The notes under the pieces are model-generated. The model was not told the origin of the DNA. It worked only from the letters and a program-made list of their open reading frames with translations, and did not search any database. From Aphidius gifuensis (Eukaryota > Arthropoda > Insecta > Hymenoptera > Braconidae), in NCBI RefSeq assembly GCF_014905175.1, contig NC_057790.1, forward strand, positions 21,912,469 to 21,976,468: a DNA stretch of 64,000 nucleotides. Reading direction: 5' to 3'. How positions within the stretch are numbered: the stretch's first letter is position 1; the number at the start of each line of letters is the position of its first letter. This document shows, one piece after another, positions 24,198 to 37,846 of this stretch. Made by a program: the position numbers and the translations under genes.

Positions 24198-26464
24198 ATG
24201 AATCAAACTCTTGGAGCTAAACAAACATTCAGAGAGAATGTTTTGGCTGTTTCCCGGGATTTTATATCTCAACCAAGACTAAGTAAGTCTATTATAATAA
24301 TACATTTTTCCTTTTTTTTCATTAAAAAATTTTTGTCAATTGGGCGTTGCGCATCTGATCGATTCTTGTGTGTTGGGTCAGCTGATTTGTCACATTTTTT
24401 TTTTTTTATTCCTCAATTAATTTCACATATTTTTTATATTATTTGTCATTAATTCATATTTATCATTTAGAAAATTGTACTTTTATAATACCAAAATTAT
24501 AATCAAGTACTATTTTTGGAGTCAAAGACAAATAATTTATAACATTGTTTTATTTGCAAAGCAATAAGAGACAGTCATGTGACTGACTCAAAGCTATGAT
24601 GGTGGCACAACTTCGACGTTACCTTTATAATTCTTTTAAAATGACTCCCAAAACAAAAAAAAAAACAAAAACCTTTATGACTTGTAATTGTTGAAATAAA
24701 CAATACAATTAATAATGTTATAAAATTTATAAAAAAAATTGAATTTTATTTATGATATTCATTTGAAAATTATGTAAGATTTTAAATGATTTTTTTGGGC
24801 GTAACCCCAGTTATTATTGCTCATCAATTGCTCAATAATTTAGTAAATTAAAATTTAATATTTATGTATAAAAAAATATTAATAAAAACAATGAATTACA
24901 GCATACAAGACAGTCTCTGGTGTAAATGGACCACTTGTTATTCTTGATGGAGTTAAATTTCCAAAGTATGCTGAAATTGTACAATTAAGATTAGCTGATG
25001 GATCAATACGTTCAGGTGAAGTACTTGAGGTATCTGGTTCCAAGGCTGTTGTTCAAGTATTTGAAGGTACATCTGGTATTGATGCTAAAAATACTGTTTG
25101 TGAATTTACTGGTGATATATTGAGAACACCAGTATCTGAAGATATGTTGGGACGTGTATTTAATGGTTCTGGTAAACCAATTGACAAAGGACCACCAATA
25201 CTTGCTGAAGATTATTTGGATATTCAAGGACAACCAATTAATCCATATTCAAGAATTTATCCTGAAGAAATGGTACAAACTGGTATATCAGCAATTGACG
25301 TTATGAATTCAATTGCTAGAGGACAAAAAATTCCAATTTTTTCAGCTGCTGGTCTTCCACATAATGAGGTACTTGTATAAAATTTTTAATATCAATTAAT
25401 ATCAATTAATTAATATTAATATTATTATTATAATCAATAGATTGCTGCACAAATTTGTCGTCAAGCTGGACTTGTTAAAGTTCCTGGTAAATCAGTACTC
25501 GATTCACATGAAGATAATTTTGCAATTGTATTTGCTGCAATGGGTGTTAATATGGAAACAGCACGTTTCTTTAAACAAGATTTTGAAGAAAATGGTTCAA
25601 TGGAAAATGTTTGTCTTTTCTTGAATCTTGCTAATGATCCAACAATTGAAAGAATTATAACACCACGTCTTGCATTAACTGCTGCTGAATTTTTAGCATA
25701 TCAATGTGAAAAACATGTGTTAGTTATATTGACTGATATGTCATCATATGCTGAAGCACTTCGTGAAGTATCTGCTGCTCGTGAAGAAGTACCAGGTCGT
25801 CGTGGTTTTCCAGGTTATATGTACACTAATTTGGCAACAATTTATGAACGTGCTGGACGTGTTGAAGGAAGAAATGGTTCAATAACACAAATACCAATTT
25901 TAACAATGCCTAATGATGATATAACTCATCCAATTCCTGATCTTACTGGTTATATTACTGAGGGACAAATTTATGTTGATCGTCAATTGCATAACAGACA
26001 AATTTATCCACCTGTTAATGTACTTCCATCATTGTCACGTTTAATGAAATCAGCTATTGGTGAAGGAATGACAAGAAAAGATCATTCAGATGTATCAAAT
26101 CAATTGGTTAGTATTTTTTATTAATTTATTAACAATATTATTTATATTATTAGCAATATTTATAAATGTTTATTGTGGGTTTTATTTTTATTTTTAGTAT
26201 GCTTGTTATGCCATTGGTAAAGATGTACAAGCCATGAAAGCTGTTGTTGGTGAAGAAGCACTTACACCAGATGATCTTCTGTATCTTGAATTTCTTTCTA
26301 AATTTGAGAAAAACTTTATATCTCAAGGAAATTACGAAAATCGTACAGTTTTTGAATCATTGGATATTGGATGGCAATTATTACGTATTTTCCCAAAAGA
26401 AATGTTGAAACGTATTCCAGCTAGTACTCTTGCTGAATTTTATCCAAGAGATTCACGTCATTAA
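24198..26464 (+). CDS. Vha55: V-type proton ATPase subunit B (non-catalytic nucleotide subunit)
   Basis: Subunit B of the V1 sector; it alternates with subunit A in the ATP-hydrolysing ring that acidifies endosomes, lysosomes and apical membranes. Exons 24198-24282, 24902-25368, 25441-26106 and 26198-26464 join in frame to 494 residues, the normal length. The sequence is very highly conserved throughout: TVSGVNGPLVILDGVKFP, GDILRTPVSEDMLGRVFNG, GLPHNEIAAQICRQAGL, NVCLFLNLANDPTIERI, LTDMSSYAEALREVSAAREE, GRRGFPGYMYTNL, DLTGYITEGQIYVDRQLHNR and PSLSRLMKSAIGEGMTRKDH. The ring's usual P-loop is replaced, as in all B subunits. Intron 1 is about 620 bp; the others are under 100 bp. Confidence 0.98.
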
Positions 26465-29400
26465 ATATATAAATTATAATTTCACGTTGATTAATTTCAT
26501 TATTAATGATTTAAAAAACAAATAATTCAAATAAGAAAAAAAAAAAAATCTATCAAATTGAGTTGTGTAAATTGAAAAAAGAAAAAAAAAAAACAAAATT
26601 AATAGAATATTTAAGTCTACTGTCGTTTTGATTCTTGTTCAAGGGTCACAAAAAATGTCTTTTTTTTTTTTAAATAAATTTTGTTTTTCCATATCACACA
26701 TAAACTTCGGTGCAATGCATATAATTGTTGAAGCATGAAATAATAGCTGTTTTAATGAAATGTAAGCGAAAAAAAAATGAATATTCACTATTTTATTGAT
26801 AAATTATTGAACAATCAATTCATTTATAACAATTGTATTATTTTTTCCGTGTAATTGATGATAATGATTGATAAATTGTTGCTAAATTATATATGCAAAA
26901 TTAATAATAATCATTATGTATATTAAATAATAATTCATCAATTTTTTTTTTCTTTTCAAATATGTAAATTGTAAAAAATGTATTGTTCAGTATTAAGGGT
27001 TAAATTCAAAAAAGTATCCAATCCTCGTTATTCAAAAAAAAATGATAAAATACATTCCAAAGTTAATGAAATAATTTTGGTTTTAATTTGAAAATAATTT
27101 ATCATCAATTATTAAATTTTCAATTTATGTAATTTATAAATTATACATATTTTAATGGACACCTTAATTTTTTTTTTTTCCTCGTTATTGAATTTGTAGT
27201 ATTGTGTGTTACTTTCTGAGGATTGAGAGAATATCGATAATAATAATAATAATAATAAAATGATTATAAAAAGAAAAAGGAAATTTTTAATGCACTGTGG
27301 CAAAGAGTCTGTTGAATATAAATAAAGTTAATAGTTAATTTTAGATGAAGAATTTAATTGTCGTATTGCTAATGATGTTTTAAAATTATCTGAAAATCAT
27401 TTGAGAAGATGGATATCAACAATGATGTTATCATTTTGTAGTATTTTTTTTTTCTTTCAATATTATTTTGTAGGTCAAGATTTATGATACCTGTTGAAGC
27501 CCGAATGATAAGAGTAAGTAGTTTTTTTTTTTTCAATGATAATAATGTGTCGAATTTTAAATGCCAAAAATGGTGAGAATATAATTGCCTGTTAATTTTT
27601 AAAATTCAGTTTTGATAAAGAATATTGAGGTCTGGTTTAATGCCAATGATCATCTCTTGATGAATGATTGTAGTCTTGTCTGATCCACTTGTTTTTTTTT
27701 TTTTGTTTTAAATGAGGTTTAAAAACACATGATAGTTTATTTTATTTTTCTTGTTTATTGTACCAAAAAAATTTATTTATTTTTTTAATTATTGATCACC
27801 ATTTATTTAATATAATAATATATTTTTTAATTTCTTATTTTTATATAAATATTTATATTTATTTATTTAATTATGTGGTATTTCTGGTTATTGTTGCTAT
27901 ATTTTTTATATCACGAAAAGTTGGATATAACGATATTAATTTTGTCTTGTTTGTTTTTTTTTTTAAATCTGATTTAAAATTTTCCTAAATTTTGATACAG
28001 CTGTGTGTAACTGTCACGAAGATAAACCTTGGATTTTTTATTTCAACTTGTAAGAGTATGGCACTCAATTTTATTTGACAATAATATAATTTTTAAATTT
28101 TAATTTGCCTTGAATTTAAAAATAGACACAAATTTCTGATAATTATTTTTTTTAATTATTAACAAATTGCAAGAGAAAAACACAAACAAAAATATCCAAG
28201 GCAGTTTTTTTTTTTTTTTTTTTACAACAAATATTTATTATTAAAAAAAAAAAAAAAAAAGGAAACGAAACAAAATATTTATTGAGCAGCCAAACAAATA
28301 TTCTTTCACACATTTCAAATTTAATGATTGTTTATCTTTTTTTTTTTTATAATTAAAATTTTTTTTTTAACTCCAAAATATTGGTACTTACTTATTGTAC
28401 AATTATCAACTTTATTTATATAACAATTACTACGTAATATATTTATGTGAAATTTTTATTTCGAACACATTTATTAATAATTGAAAAATAAATTTCAATA
28501 ATTATTTTTAAAAAAATTTAATTGATGTCTGTTGCTCAGTGATTATTTAATAACTTTTTTTTTTTTCATGATTTTATTTAATGGGAGAATTAATATAACC
28601 AAAATAGATAAAAGATAAAAATAACTTATGATAAAAAACAATAATTCTTGGCTAATTTTTTTTTTTTAAATATATTTTTCTGTTTTAAGTAAAAAAATAA
28701 TTATAAGATACAGATTAAATTGATTCATTTTGTGATTATAATAAAGCCTGTTTCATTACAATATCCAAAGACGAAAGTTTATTTAATTATTATTATTTTT
28801 TTTAATTTTTAAATAAATTTTTATCTTCGTTAATAGTAAATACACTACTGTACAACACTTGCGTCTTTTTAATTTCGTTTTTTTTTTCTTTTTTCCTCAA
28901 ATTGCTTATCCCAATTTTCAATTTTTTTTTTCACCACAAAAAAAAAAAATAAATAAACAAATTAATTTATTTAAAAAAAAAAAAAAAACAGACAAAGGCA
29001 TCGCGATTTTAACAAATTATTATTTTTAAAATGTATTATAGACTTTTCCTCCTAGTGTTAATTTATTATGATAATTTTATAAAAAAAATAAAACTACTAT
29101 TCGATTGACCCCAAAAATATCGGATGCCTGCCTCCCTATCTCCCCCAACAATTAATGAATATAATTTTTTTAAACCTAGTCTAGAAATTAACTAGACAAA
29201 ACAAAACTTAATTGCTAAAAATTATTCTTTCTTACTTTTTTGAATAATCATAAAAATGACTTCATCCAAGCGGTGTTCTTTTTTTTTATATATTTTATTC
29301 GTTGCTGCGACGATTCAGTCAAGTTTCGAGCACAACCTGAACAAATCTACTTCATAAATTTATCATTTTTTTAAGACTTTATAAATCTGTTACAACATTC

Positions 29401-29601
29401 TCTCATCAATTAAACTTTATCTATCAAAAAAAAAAAATAATAATAATATTTTAAGCTAGTATCTATTTGTTTTGCATTCATCAATTGTTGTTATCATTTT
29501 TGTTTGGTATTTTTTTAACAATTGAATATTATACATGATAAATTCTTGTGAATTGATGTTATTATTATTATTATTTAAATAAAGAATTGTAAATTATTTG
29601 G
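26465..29601. other. Convergent 3' regions of Vha55 and UBE2H, with exon-like island
   Basis: About 3.1 kb of A/T-rich DNA dense in poly-T and poly-A runs. It should hold the Vha55 3' UTR (AATAAA at 26673-26678 is one candidate signal) and a long UBE2H 3' UTR. An (ATA)n microsatellite lies near 27236-27258. The only coding-like part is the island at 27345-27513, listed separately. A short open piece near 28010-28060 (CNCHEDKPWIFYFNL, then stop) follows an acceptor-like CAG. I could not link it to anything. Confidence 0.5.
27345..27513 (+). other. Possible pair of small coding exons, unidentified
   Basis: After an acceptor-like TTTTAG, the frame reads EEFNCRIANDVLKLSENHL then RRWISTMM. The composition is protein-like, not the usual A/T noise. 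If it leaves at AT|GTTATC (27429/27430) and re-enters after TTGTAG at 27474, the frame continues SRFMIPVEARMIR to a perfect AGA|GTAAGT donor at 27513/27514. The first donor is weak, and no start, stop or further exon can be assigned. It could be part of a small gene, an alternative 3' exon or a gene relic. I do not recognise the peptide. Confidence 0.25.
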
Positions 29602-32600
29602 TTACAATTCCATATCCTGTGCTTCATCTTCACTAAAATCACTCATTGACGATTCACTATCTGATGACATTCCATTGCCATTTCCTCCATTTTCCTGGTC
29701 CCTCAATGCTTCCTCTGTTGCATATTTCCTTACATAATCTAAAAAATTAAATAAATAAAATAATCATCTACCTATATTTAAATTATCAAAAGACCAATTC
29801 AATTAATGAAATATACCTGCAACTTTTTTCTTGTATTCTTCAGGCTTGTGAAGATACATGGCAGCAGCATCACCATTTAATGGATCAATTGGATTTGGAT
29901 ATGTCAACAATTGAGGCAAAAAAGATTCAAAAATATTTGATAAATCTGTAAATTACACAAATATTAAAATACAAAATTAAAATAAATAAATATTTTCAAA
30001 TTATTAATTAAAATAACCATAAAGTGCTGTCCATGCTTGATTGATAACATCAAGACACACTGTGCCTGATACTTCATCAATATTTGGATGATAAACTTTA
30101 TTCATAAATCCAATTGATGGTGATTTAAATGGATAATGTTCTGGTAAATGAACTCGAACTTTCCATATTCCACCTTCATAAGGTGCTGTAACAAAACAAC
30201 ATAAATAATATTAAATTACAATCTTAAAAAAAATTGACTTTATAATAAAAGCCAATCATATAAAATAATATAAACTTTATCAATTGCTTGTGGTAGTAGA
30301 AGATAAGACGATAATTAAATTTCTAAGAATAAAAATAAAGCATAAATAAAACATTGTTGTTTTTTTAAATATACTTTGATTATAAAAAAAAAAAAAATAT
30401 TTTGATGATGATAGGACATTGTGTAAACAATCCACCAGTACGTGATTGTTTTAATATTATATTTATGTTTTATTTTGTTTGATAAAATGGAAAGGATTTT
30501 GAGTGCATACACAATGCGCAGAAAATTCACACATCGATGCAGTTTGATGCCAGAAAATGTGAACAGCCAACAGAGTAACAGTTGGGATGCCAGTATTTGA
30601 CCCACTGACCTGGTTTATCTTTTTTTTTTTTTTTTTTCTCAATACGTGAGCCCTTTTTTCTTTTTTTGAATTCTATTTATCGCTAGTGCATTCACAAATT
30701 TAGTATACTAGTTGGTTTAATAAAAAGAAAAAAAAATAAACATGATGATTTGAATGGTAAAAGAAAAATATATTGGAGAAAATAAAATAGTAGAAAATAG
30801 ATTATGATGATGATGATGGTGGTGAAAGAAAAATGATTCAAACCATGAGCTAAAATATCGTTGAAATAAATTTTAGTATAAGCCAAACTGTAAGTTAAAT
30901 TAACAACGATCTGTGTTACTATGAGCATTTTAATTTGCGTCATTTTCATGCAAGACATTAGTAAACTGGGTTATTCAATTTAACCAGTTGATTAAAATAA
31001 ATATTATTGATATTACACTATTATTATTGATTAAAAGAAAATAATTATAAATATATTTTTACCTAATTTTAATTATTTAATTATCAATACTAAAAAAAGG
31101 ATTTTATTTTTATTTTTTTATTGAAAAAATTGAAAGCAATTCTTGTTGTAAAATATTATTAATAAATTATTTGAATGTTAAATTAACCAGTACTTGTTTG
31201 TCATTAATGTTAAATAATTAAAAAAATAAAATAGCTAGTTTTAAACAATAGTGACAACCTTTTTCGGAAGAATAATTGCGAGGCCATTTGGCAAAAAATC
31301 AAAATAAACACGCGTTATAACACGTGACTTATATCATTGAAAATACACCTGCAATAAATTTATAATTTAAACTTCCTTTTACAATAAAAATTAATTATTA
31401 AAATTGCAAATTATCTAAACAACAACAAATAGAAAATTTACATAAATATTTATTATTACATCTATCAGATAAATGCGTTAATGTGATTATTAAAAGGTTT
31501 TTTTTTTATAAATTCCCTGTAACTATTAATGTACACCAAATGGCCTGCCAACACGTGCAAATAATTTCAGGGTCAAAATTTTTAAATCATCATCTCTGAT
31601 TGACTCAAATTGAACAAATTTCATGAGCTTAATAATAATCCAAAGTCCAGTACAAGATTTCTATCATCAAAAAGAAAATATTAAATTTAAAAAAAAAAGA
31701 AAAACAATTGATAACCTTTTTTTAATGTTGTTGTTGTTGTCTATAAAAATTTAATTATTATTTTTCTTTATCAATTGTTATCTTCAATAACAATTGAAAA
31801 TACTTTAAATATTATTACAATTTTTTTGTGTAATTTATTTATAGATTTAATGATTATAACAACAAGTAGTCATTCTACTTGTTTCAGATAACAAAACTAG
31901 TAATAAAAAACATATTTTATTATCAAGAAAAAAAAAATATATAAAAAATTTTATCATAACATACATGTTATGCTTTAATTCAAGAGTATATCTCTATTAT
32001 TTTTTTTCTATTTAATATTATTATCATGATTTATCAATCTTTTAAATTTCAAATAGAAAAAATAAATAAAAAAAAAAATAAGGAAATATGTTCTTGAATT
32101 ATTAGAATGTTTGTTATAGGATATATTTTATCCATCAAAACCACAATCAACACGAGCTGGAATAACATTACACAATATCCTGTTGCTTAATTTATAAACA
32201 AGTGTTAATTCAGTCAATCGTAATAAAAAATTTTCTCTTCAAAAAAATTGCCTATTTTGTTAATTTATTTTTCGTTTAAATTTAATTGAAAATTTTTAAT
32301 TTACCTGTTGTTAAATTAATGATTAAATAGTTTTATTTCAAGTTTAAAATTACGCAATGATAATGTATATTTAAAATGATTATTTCGAGGACATTCACAA
32401 TCATTTAATGCTGTTATTACATCAATTTTTTTATATAAATATATTATGTCTTTTTTTTTTATAAATAATAATTATCACTGTATTAAAATTATTTATTCAA
32501 AATGTTATTTATTTAATAGAAATTATCGTGATTATTAAATATAAAAATTATTTATATTACTCACTTCCACGAGGTCCATAAAATTTAACTGAAAATTCAT

Positions 32601-34153
32601 TTAGTCCACCAAGAATAGTTACTTCATGTTTACTCTCTATTCTGTAATATATTTAGTCAAGAAAAATAGATAAATTTTTTTATATTAATATTTAACAACA
32701 TTAGTGGTATATAGCAATAATAATAATTATTGTCGACAATAGTAAACTTGACGAGAATCAATATTTCATGTTTACGTTGTTATGGTAACCTCGAGTTTAC
32801 TTAATTTATTCTACTTATTCAAACAATATGTTTAAATAATAAATAATATATTTACAATTATTCAAGACATGTCAGAATAAATGTCAAATATAATGCAAAT
32901 TGTTGGAAAATTTATATTTTTATTTGAAAGTAAAATTAATATGAAAAAAGTATTTTTAAATTTGATTTATGAAAATTCATTGAATATATTTTAGGTAGAA
33001 ATAGTAAACAGAAAGTTGTATTTATAAAAAAAAAATATTATTTCTCTTTGAGCTATTTAAATGTTAATATATTTGTATTGGTGTTGTTGTTGTTGATATA
33101 TTGGATGGTTCATTTGTATATTTGATTGGACGAAACGATGACTTTCTAAAGCTACTTAATCTCCCAATTGCGATAGTAATTTATCAAAATAAAAAAAAAA
33201 AAAATATCACGTCTTTTATTTGTCAACACAGTGATTATTAATTTAAACTATAAAAGTAAAAAAATATTAAATCCAAAAACTACTACTACAACTACTCTTT
33301 TTGATTTTTAAATTTTAATTTTTTTCTTTTTTTTTTTTTACTTTAAATAGAGAAAATAGTGACGTTAATATACAGCCGAGGTTAAAAAATAAAATGAATC
33401 CAAACAAATTGAAGAAAAAAAAAAATATTCTTTCAACTAATGTATATTATAATTTTTTTTTGGTTTGGAATAATGCCATAATTTTCAAGGACAAAAATAA
33501 AGAAACAATTAATTTTATTTAGTTGTAAATTTAACATGATAAAAAAAAGAAAAAAAAAAAATTTAACAACCTTGCTTAGTGATAAGTTATTTTAAAAATA
33601 TATTTTTTTTTCTTATTGTTTAGATGAGTTGAACGTTATATATCCTCGGGCAAATAGCCAAGCCTCAAAAAAATTTTTTAAATTTTATTTATCTCCATTA
33701 AAACACATTAATTTTGATTGCAAGAATTTAATTGAAATAAAAGCCAACAATTTATATGAATTAATAGAATGGAAGAAAAATTAGCGAGGATAAAATTAAG
33801 ATAAGTAAAAAGTAAAATAGGTAGTTGTAGTAGTAGTAAGTCTTGTTAAACGCACACACAACGGTACAATCAGCTGGTTAAAAACAGCTGTGACCCGTCA
33901 TCAGTGTAGCACCAAGTTAAATATCCCCCATTACTACAAAGGCCCACTTGAGACTTGGTTGTCAAGCCAATACACACACGTAATTTATCCATCAAAAAAA
34001 TAAAAAAAAAAATAATTTAAATAACAATAAACTATTATTAATAGCAATTATTTATAAATAAAAATAATTATTTTGTTTTTCTTTGTTTTTAAAAGGATAC
34101 AATTTGATAACATCAGTGTCCATTCGTCGTTTTCCTGCACTTGGTGACGACAT
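29602..34153 (-). CDS. UBE2H: Ubiquitin-conjugating enzyme E2 H
   Basis: E2 enzyme that carries ubiquitin as a thioester; in animals it works with the CTLH/GID E3 complex. Exons 34153-34101, 32641-32565, 30185-30018, 29945-29817 and 29738-29602 join in frame to 187 residues (human 183). It starts MSSPSAGKRRMDTDVIKLIE, continues HEVTILGGLNEFSVKFYGP and TPYEGGIWKVRVHLPEHYPF, and has the active-site cysteine C87 in GTVCLDVINQAWTAL. NIFESFLPQLLTYPNPIDPL and DAAAMYLHKPEEYK follow, and it ends with the signature acidic tail SMSDFSEDEAQDMEL. Introns 1 (about 1.5 kb) and 2 (about 2.4 kb) are long for this window and hold only A/T-rich sequence. Short open stretches inside them (for example 30315-30605, 30692-30958) are not genes. 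Confidence 0.97.
32776..32789. promoter_or_regulatory. X-box-like palindrome in UBE2H intron 1
   Basis: GTTGTTATGGTAAC matches 11 of 14 bases of the RFX X-box (GTTGCCATGGCAAC) and lies in a locally GC-richer patch of the intron. This may be a chance match. Confidence 0.2.
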
Positions 34154-35870
34154 TGTGCACTTGATTGATTTATCAAAATTTATTTAATAATAATATAACA
34201 ATATCCAATTGTTTATGGAGCTGTATTAATATTTAAATTGACAAAATTATTATCAACACTTTAAGGGCCAAAATTGTTTATGTTCAAAGGCCCCACTTTG
34301 CTATACACAAACTTATTATTTTCTCTTGGTTTATTTTTATTTCTCTTCTTCTTTGTTTATTTTCTTTTTTATCTTATTTATTTTCTTCTTTTTTTTTCAC
34401 CTCGTGTGTCTTTTTTCAACACATATAAACAGCCCCTTCCACTGGGTATCCACCAGTGCGCCTGCTTGTGCGTTTATATTTTTCGCCCCGTGATGATGAT
34501 AATTTCTTTTTATGTTGTTAAAATTTATATATTTTATAAAGAAAAAAACAAAGATGATGAAATTTCACGTCTAAAATAAATAAGATTAGTTAAAAGACAA
34601 ATTTTTAATTTGAAATTAATTGATCTTATATATTAACAAAAGAAAAAAAAAAAATACACACAAACACAGTTATCTTCTTTGTTCTTTGTGATAAATTATG
34701 GTGATCCAGCAATCAACAATAACAAAATCAATGGGCAGATGTGTGATAAATGAGCTTCTTTATTTATTTATTTTTTTTTTGAGCAAAAATTATTCTTTGT
34801 CCTCGAGTAGATGTCATTTAACTTGCACTAAATAATATGTATATTATTTAACATCACCGTTGTCGAGAAACAAAAGGAACAAAAAAAAAAAATAATAATT
34901 TAAATTAAAAATGATAATAAAAACTTTGCTTGGTAGCTAAATGATGATGAGGACGAAACGAAAGACAATATTGTCTAAATTATTTGGATAATTTTGAATG
35001 TAGTTTAATCATTTCCTGGTTTAACAATTGATGACACTTTTATATATATATTTTTTTTTAATGCACCAGATGAAGTAAATAATATGCCCACGATCTGTCA
35101 AGACCCACAACCCCTTTAACCCGCGTCCAACTTTTGCTGATCACACACTGCGCAACACACAATGCTTTTCTGCAATGTCGGATTTCTTCACTCCTCTTCA
35201 GGACTCACTCTCTTTGTGTACATATGTATGTCTTTCAATGTGTTTTCCAGTAAAATAGTTTTTTTTTTTTGTTTTTTTTCCTTCTCTCTCTTTCTTTTTT
35301 TATCTTTTTCTTTTGGCCTTCTCTCCAGCTCGCGAGGGGGGCCGAGGGTGTTTGATATTGGCTGGAGGTCGAATAAAAGAGAAAAAGATAAATAATACAA
35401 TTTGCAATTAATATGACAAGGAAAAAAAATATATTTATTTATTTATTATGATTTTTAGTATGTTAAATATTATCCAGGTGGCAGTGTGATAGGTTTTACC
35501 GACTGAAAGTATTTTATATTCCTACCGCTTGGCAGCGCATTTCTGTCTATACCGCTATACGTGATACCACGTGATACAGATAACAGATGTTTTTTTTTTT
35601 TTTGTATAAATAATTGTAAACAATTAAATTATATATAGATAAATAAATAAAATAATGAAAGGATAGCTGTCAGTATTATTAATAAGTAAGATGTTTTTTA
35701 TTTTCCGAGTTTAAGTAACTTTAGGGGGAAAGAAAGGTGTTAAAATTAGTATATGACATATGTGATGTTTTTCATCACTTTTGTCAGATTGACTGGACTG
35801 GACTAGTACTAGTACCGCATGCTTGTAAATAGATTGAATATTTGAATATTAATGTTGATTATTCTTTTTA
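34154..35870. other. UBE2H 5' region and start of the F-box duplication block
   Basis: Holds the UBE2H promoter and 5' UTR. Less A/T-rich patches occur near 34420-34500 and 35080-35160. The first copy of the F-box flank module (about 35285-35560) lies here. A short stretch without a partner (35640-35870) leads into F-box copy 1. Open reading frames at 34274-34579 and 35162-35395 are T-rich noise. Confidence 0.5.
35285..35560. repeat. F-box cluster flank module, copy 1
   Basis: Shared blocks are CTTTTGGCCT, CGAGGGG, TTTGATATTGGCTGGAGGTCG, AAAGATAAATAAT, TATGACAAGGAAAAAAAATATA and TTCCTACCGC-GGCAGCGCA. The same order recurs at about 37335-37640 and 39575-39850. The module brackets each F-box gene, so it marks the duplication unit (about 2.05-2.25 kb). 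Confidence 0.8.
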
Positions 35871-35880
35871 GACAGTGATA

Positions 35881-37293
35881 ATGGAGCATGTTAATGATGA
35901 TTGCCTGGCTGAAATATTCATGTATGTGCCAACATGTGAAAGACCAAAAATTGCACTGGGTAAGATGAATTATTAAATTTAAAAAATTATTATTCAGTAA
36001 TGACATTTAATTTATTATTTTTTTTTAGTATGCAAAAAATGGAAAAGTGCTCTTGATAATGCTTGGTTTAATATCAAAAAACTTGAATTCACTTATTGGC
36101 GATATGATGAGTATCCACATTTTTTAAAGAAAAATTATCCAACAGTCGATGGACAATTCAATTTTTTAAAATCACTACTTTATAACTGTGGTCGTTATTT
36201 ACGAGAATTAGACTTGTCAGTCTATCCTAAATGTAACATACTGCCAGTTATTAATGAATATTGTCCAAATCTTGAAAAACTTCGAATAAGAATCGATTAT
36301 ATTGATGATACTGATAGAGCAATATTTAATAATGCATTTATACATCTTACTAAACTAAAAGTATTGAAAATTATATTTGATGGTTGTCTTTCTGGTGAAG
36401 ATTCATTGGTACCTACAGCTTTAATTAATTCATTGTTGAATGTTGCTGATACATTGATTGATCTCAATATTTCAAAATGGTCTGAATCCATTAGTGACAG
36501 CGCTGTATATCCAGAAGAAATAACTAGTGTATATCAGCTAAACTTTATATATTTTATCTATTGCAAAAATATCATTATTTTTATCCTTTACATAAGTTTT
36601 TTACGTGAATCGTTTATTTTGCAGGTGATGACTCAACTAAAGGCCTTAAGACAATTTGGAACTGCTGGTATACACTATCCCGACAGTTTAGCTGACCTAA
36701 GTTACTATATGAACAATTATAAAACAAAAAGATTTTTTTCTGACGACAGTTGTTACATTAGCCAGGAAATTGATAGAAAGGAGCTCTTTGAAAAAATCGA
36801 GGTATTAAATATTATGAGTGGGCTAATTCCCGATGATATTATATGTAATATTGCTAATACTATGAAACGATTACACACACTACATGCATCATGTCAATGG
36901 CTGACCAATACAGCTATTGTTACATGTACAAAAATAAATAATTTAAAATTTATCAATTTATTGGGCTACAATAACGTCATTAATGACTCTTCAATTAAAT
37001 TGCTGAAAAATTTGACACATTTAAAGGTGCCATTCAGCAATAAAATTACTGATGAATCAATCATTAAAGTTCTTGAAAATTCACCAGAGATGCAAAGTTT
37101 TAGCCTTAAGAACACAGGTATAACTCATAAATTTATTGAAAAAGCAGCAGAAATATCAAGAAATCGTAAAAGGGAATTAAGAGCATGGGTTACACTCGAA
37201 TGTGATAAGGCACAAGTTGAATACAATGAATATTTAACTGTTCGTTATGTTAAAAACCAGGAACAACGAAATGAAAATTACATAACATATTGA
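35881..37293 (+). CDS. F-box and leucine-rich-repeat protein, copy 1
   Basis: Likely substrate receptor of an SCF ubiquitin ligase. Exons 35881-35959, 36029-36528 and 36625-37293 give 415 residues. The acceptor at 35871 is upstream of this ATG in the same frame, so a further 5' exon may exist but none is visible. The F-box is at the N-terminus (EHVNDDCLAEIFMYVPTCER, KIALVCKKWKSAL). LRRs follow (YLRELDLSVYP, NLEKLRIRID, KLKVLKIIFD, IDLNISKW, KIEVLNIMSG, LKFINLLGYNNV, NLTHLKVPFSNKITDESI, MQSFSLKNTGIT). The second intron (36529-36624, 96 bp) is a multiple of three with no stop, so retention would add 32 hydrophobic residues. I cannot name an orthologue. The family looks lineage-specific. Confidence 0.8.
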
Positions 37294-37334
37294 TTCATTG
37301 AAAATTTTATGGTAAAATAGTTTTTTTTTTTTCC

Positions 37335-37640
37335 TCATCTCTTACTTTCTCTCTTTTTTATCTTTTTCTTTTGGCCTCCTCGTCACTCTCCAGCACCCGA
37401 GGGGTTTGATATTGGCTGGAGGTCGAACAAAAGAAAAAAAGATAAATAATGCAATTTGTATGACAAAGAAAAAAAATATATTTATTAATTATTATTTTAT
37501 GTTTTTATGATTTTATCAGATTTTATTTAAATTTTATCCAGATTGTAGTGTATACTGGCTGAGGGTAGTTTATATTTCGACCACTTAGCAGCGCAAGAAT
37601 CGTTTTCTATTTTTGATGATGACATCTAAGTTAAAATAAA
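37335..37640. repeat. F-box cluster flank module, copy 2
   Basis: Same block order as the copy at 35285-35560, with small indels (for example CAGCACCCGAGGGGTTTGATATT). It sits between the stop of F-box copy 1 and the start of copy 2. Confidence 0.8.
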
Positions 37641-37846
37641 TATTTTCCGGTATTGTAAAAAAAAAAAAAAAAACATTCTCGTGATTTCATATTTAAACGC
37701 TGGATCTGGCCCTGTAGAGCCTGTAGAGCACTTTTTCATCTTATTTTCACTTACAAACATTTGATCTTTTTTAATATAATATATATATATAATACATTAA
37801 GGTAAAAAAGTATTGTAGTGAATACCTAATTTTAATTTTATCAAAT

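Noticed and set aside
34274..34579. 101-codon open frame upstream of UBE2H
   Set aside because: Runs of Phe/Leu from poly-T; no start context or splice structure.
35162..35400. Open frames on both strands
   Set aside because: They overlap the repeated F-box flank module and its CT-rich tract; not kept open in the other two module copies.
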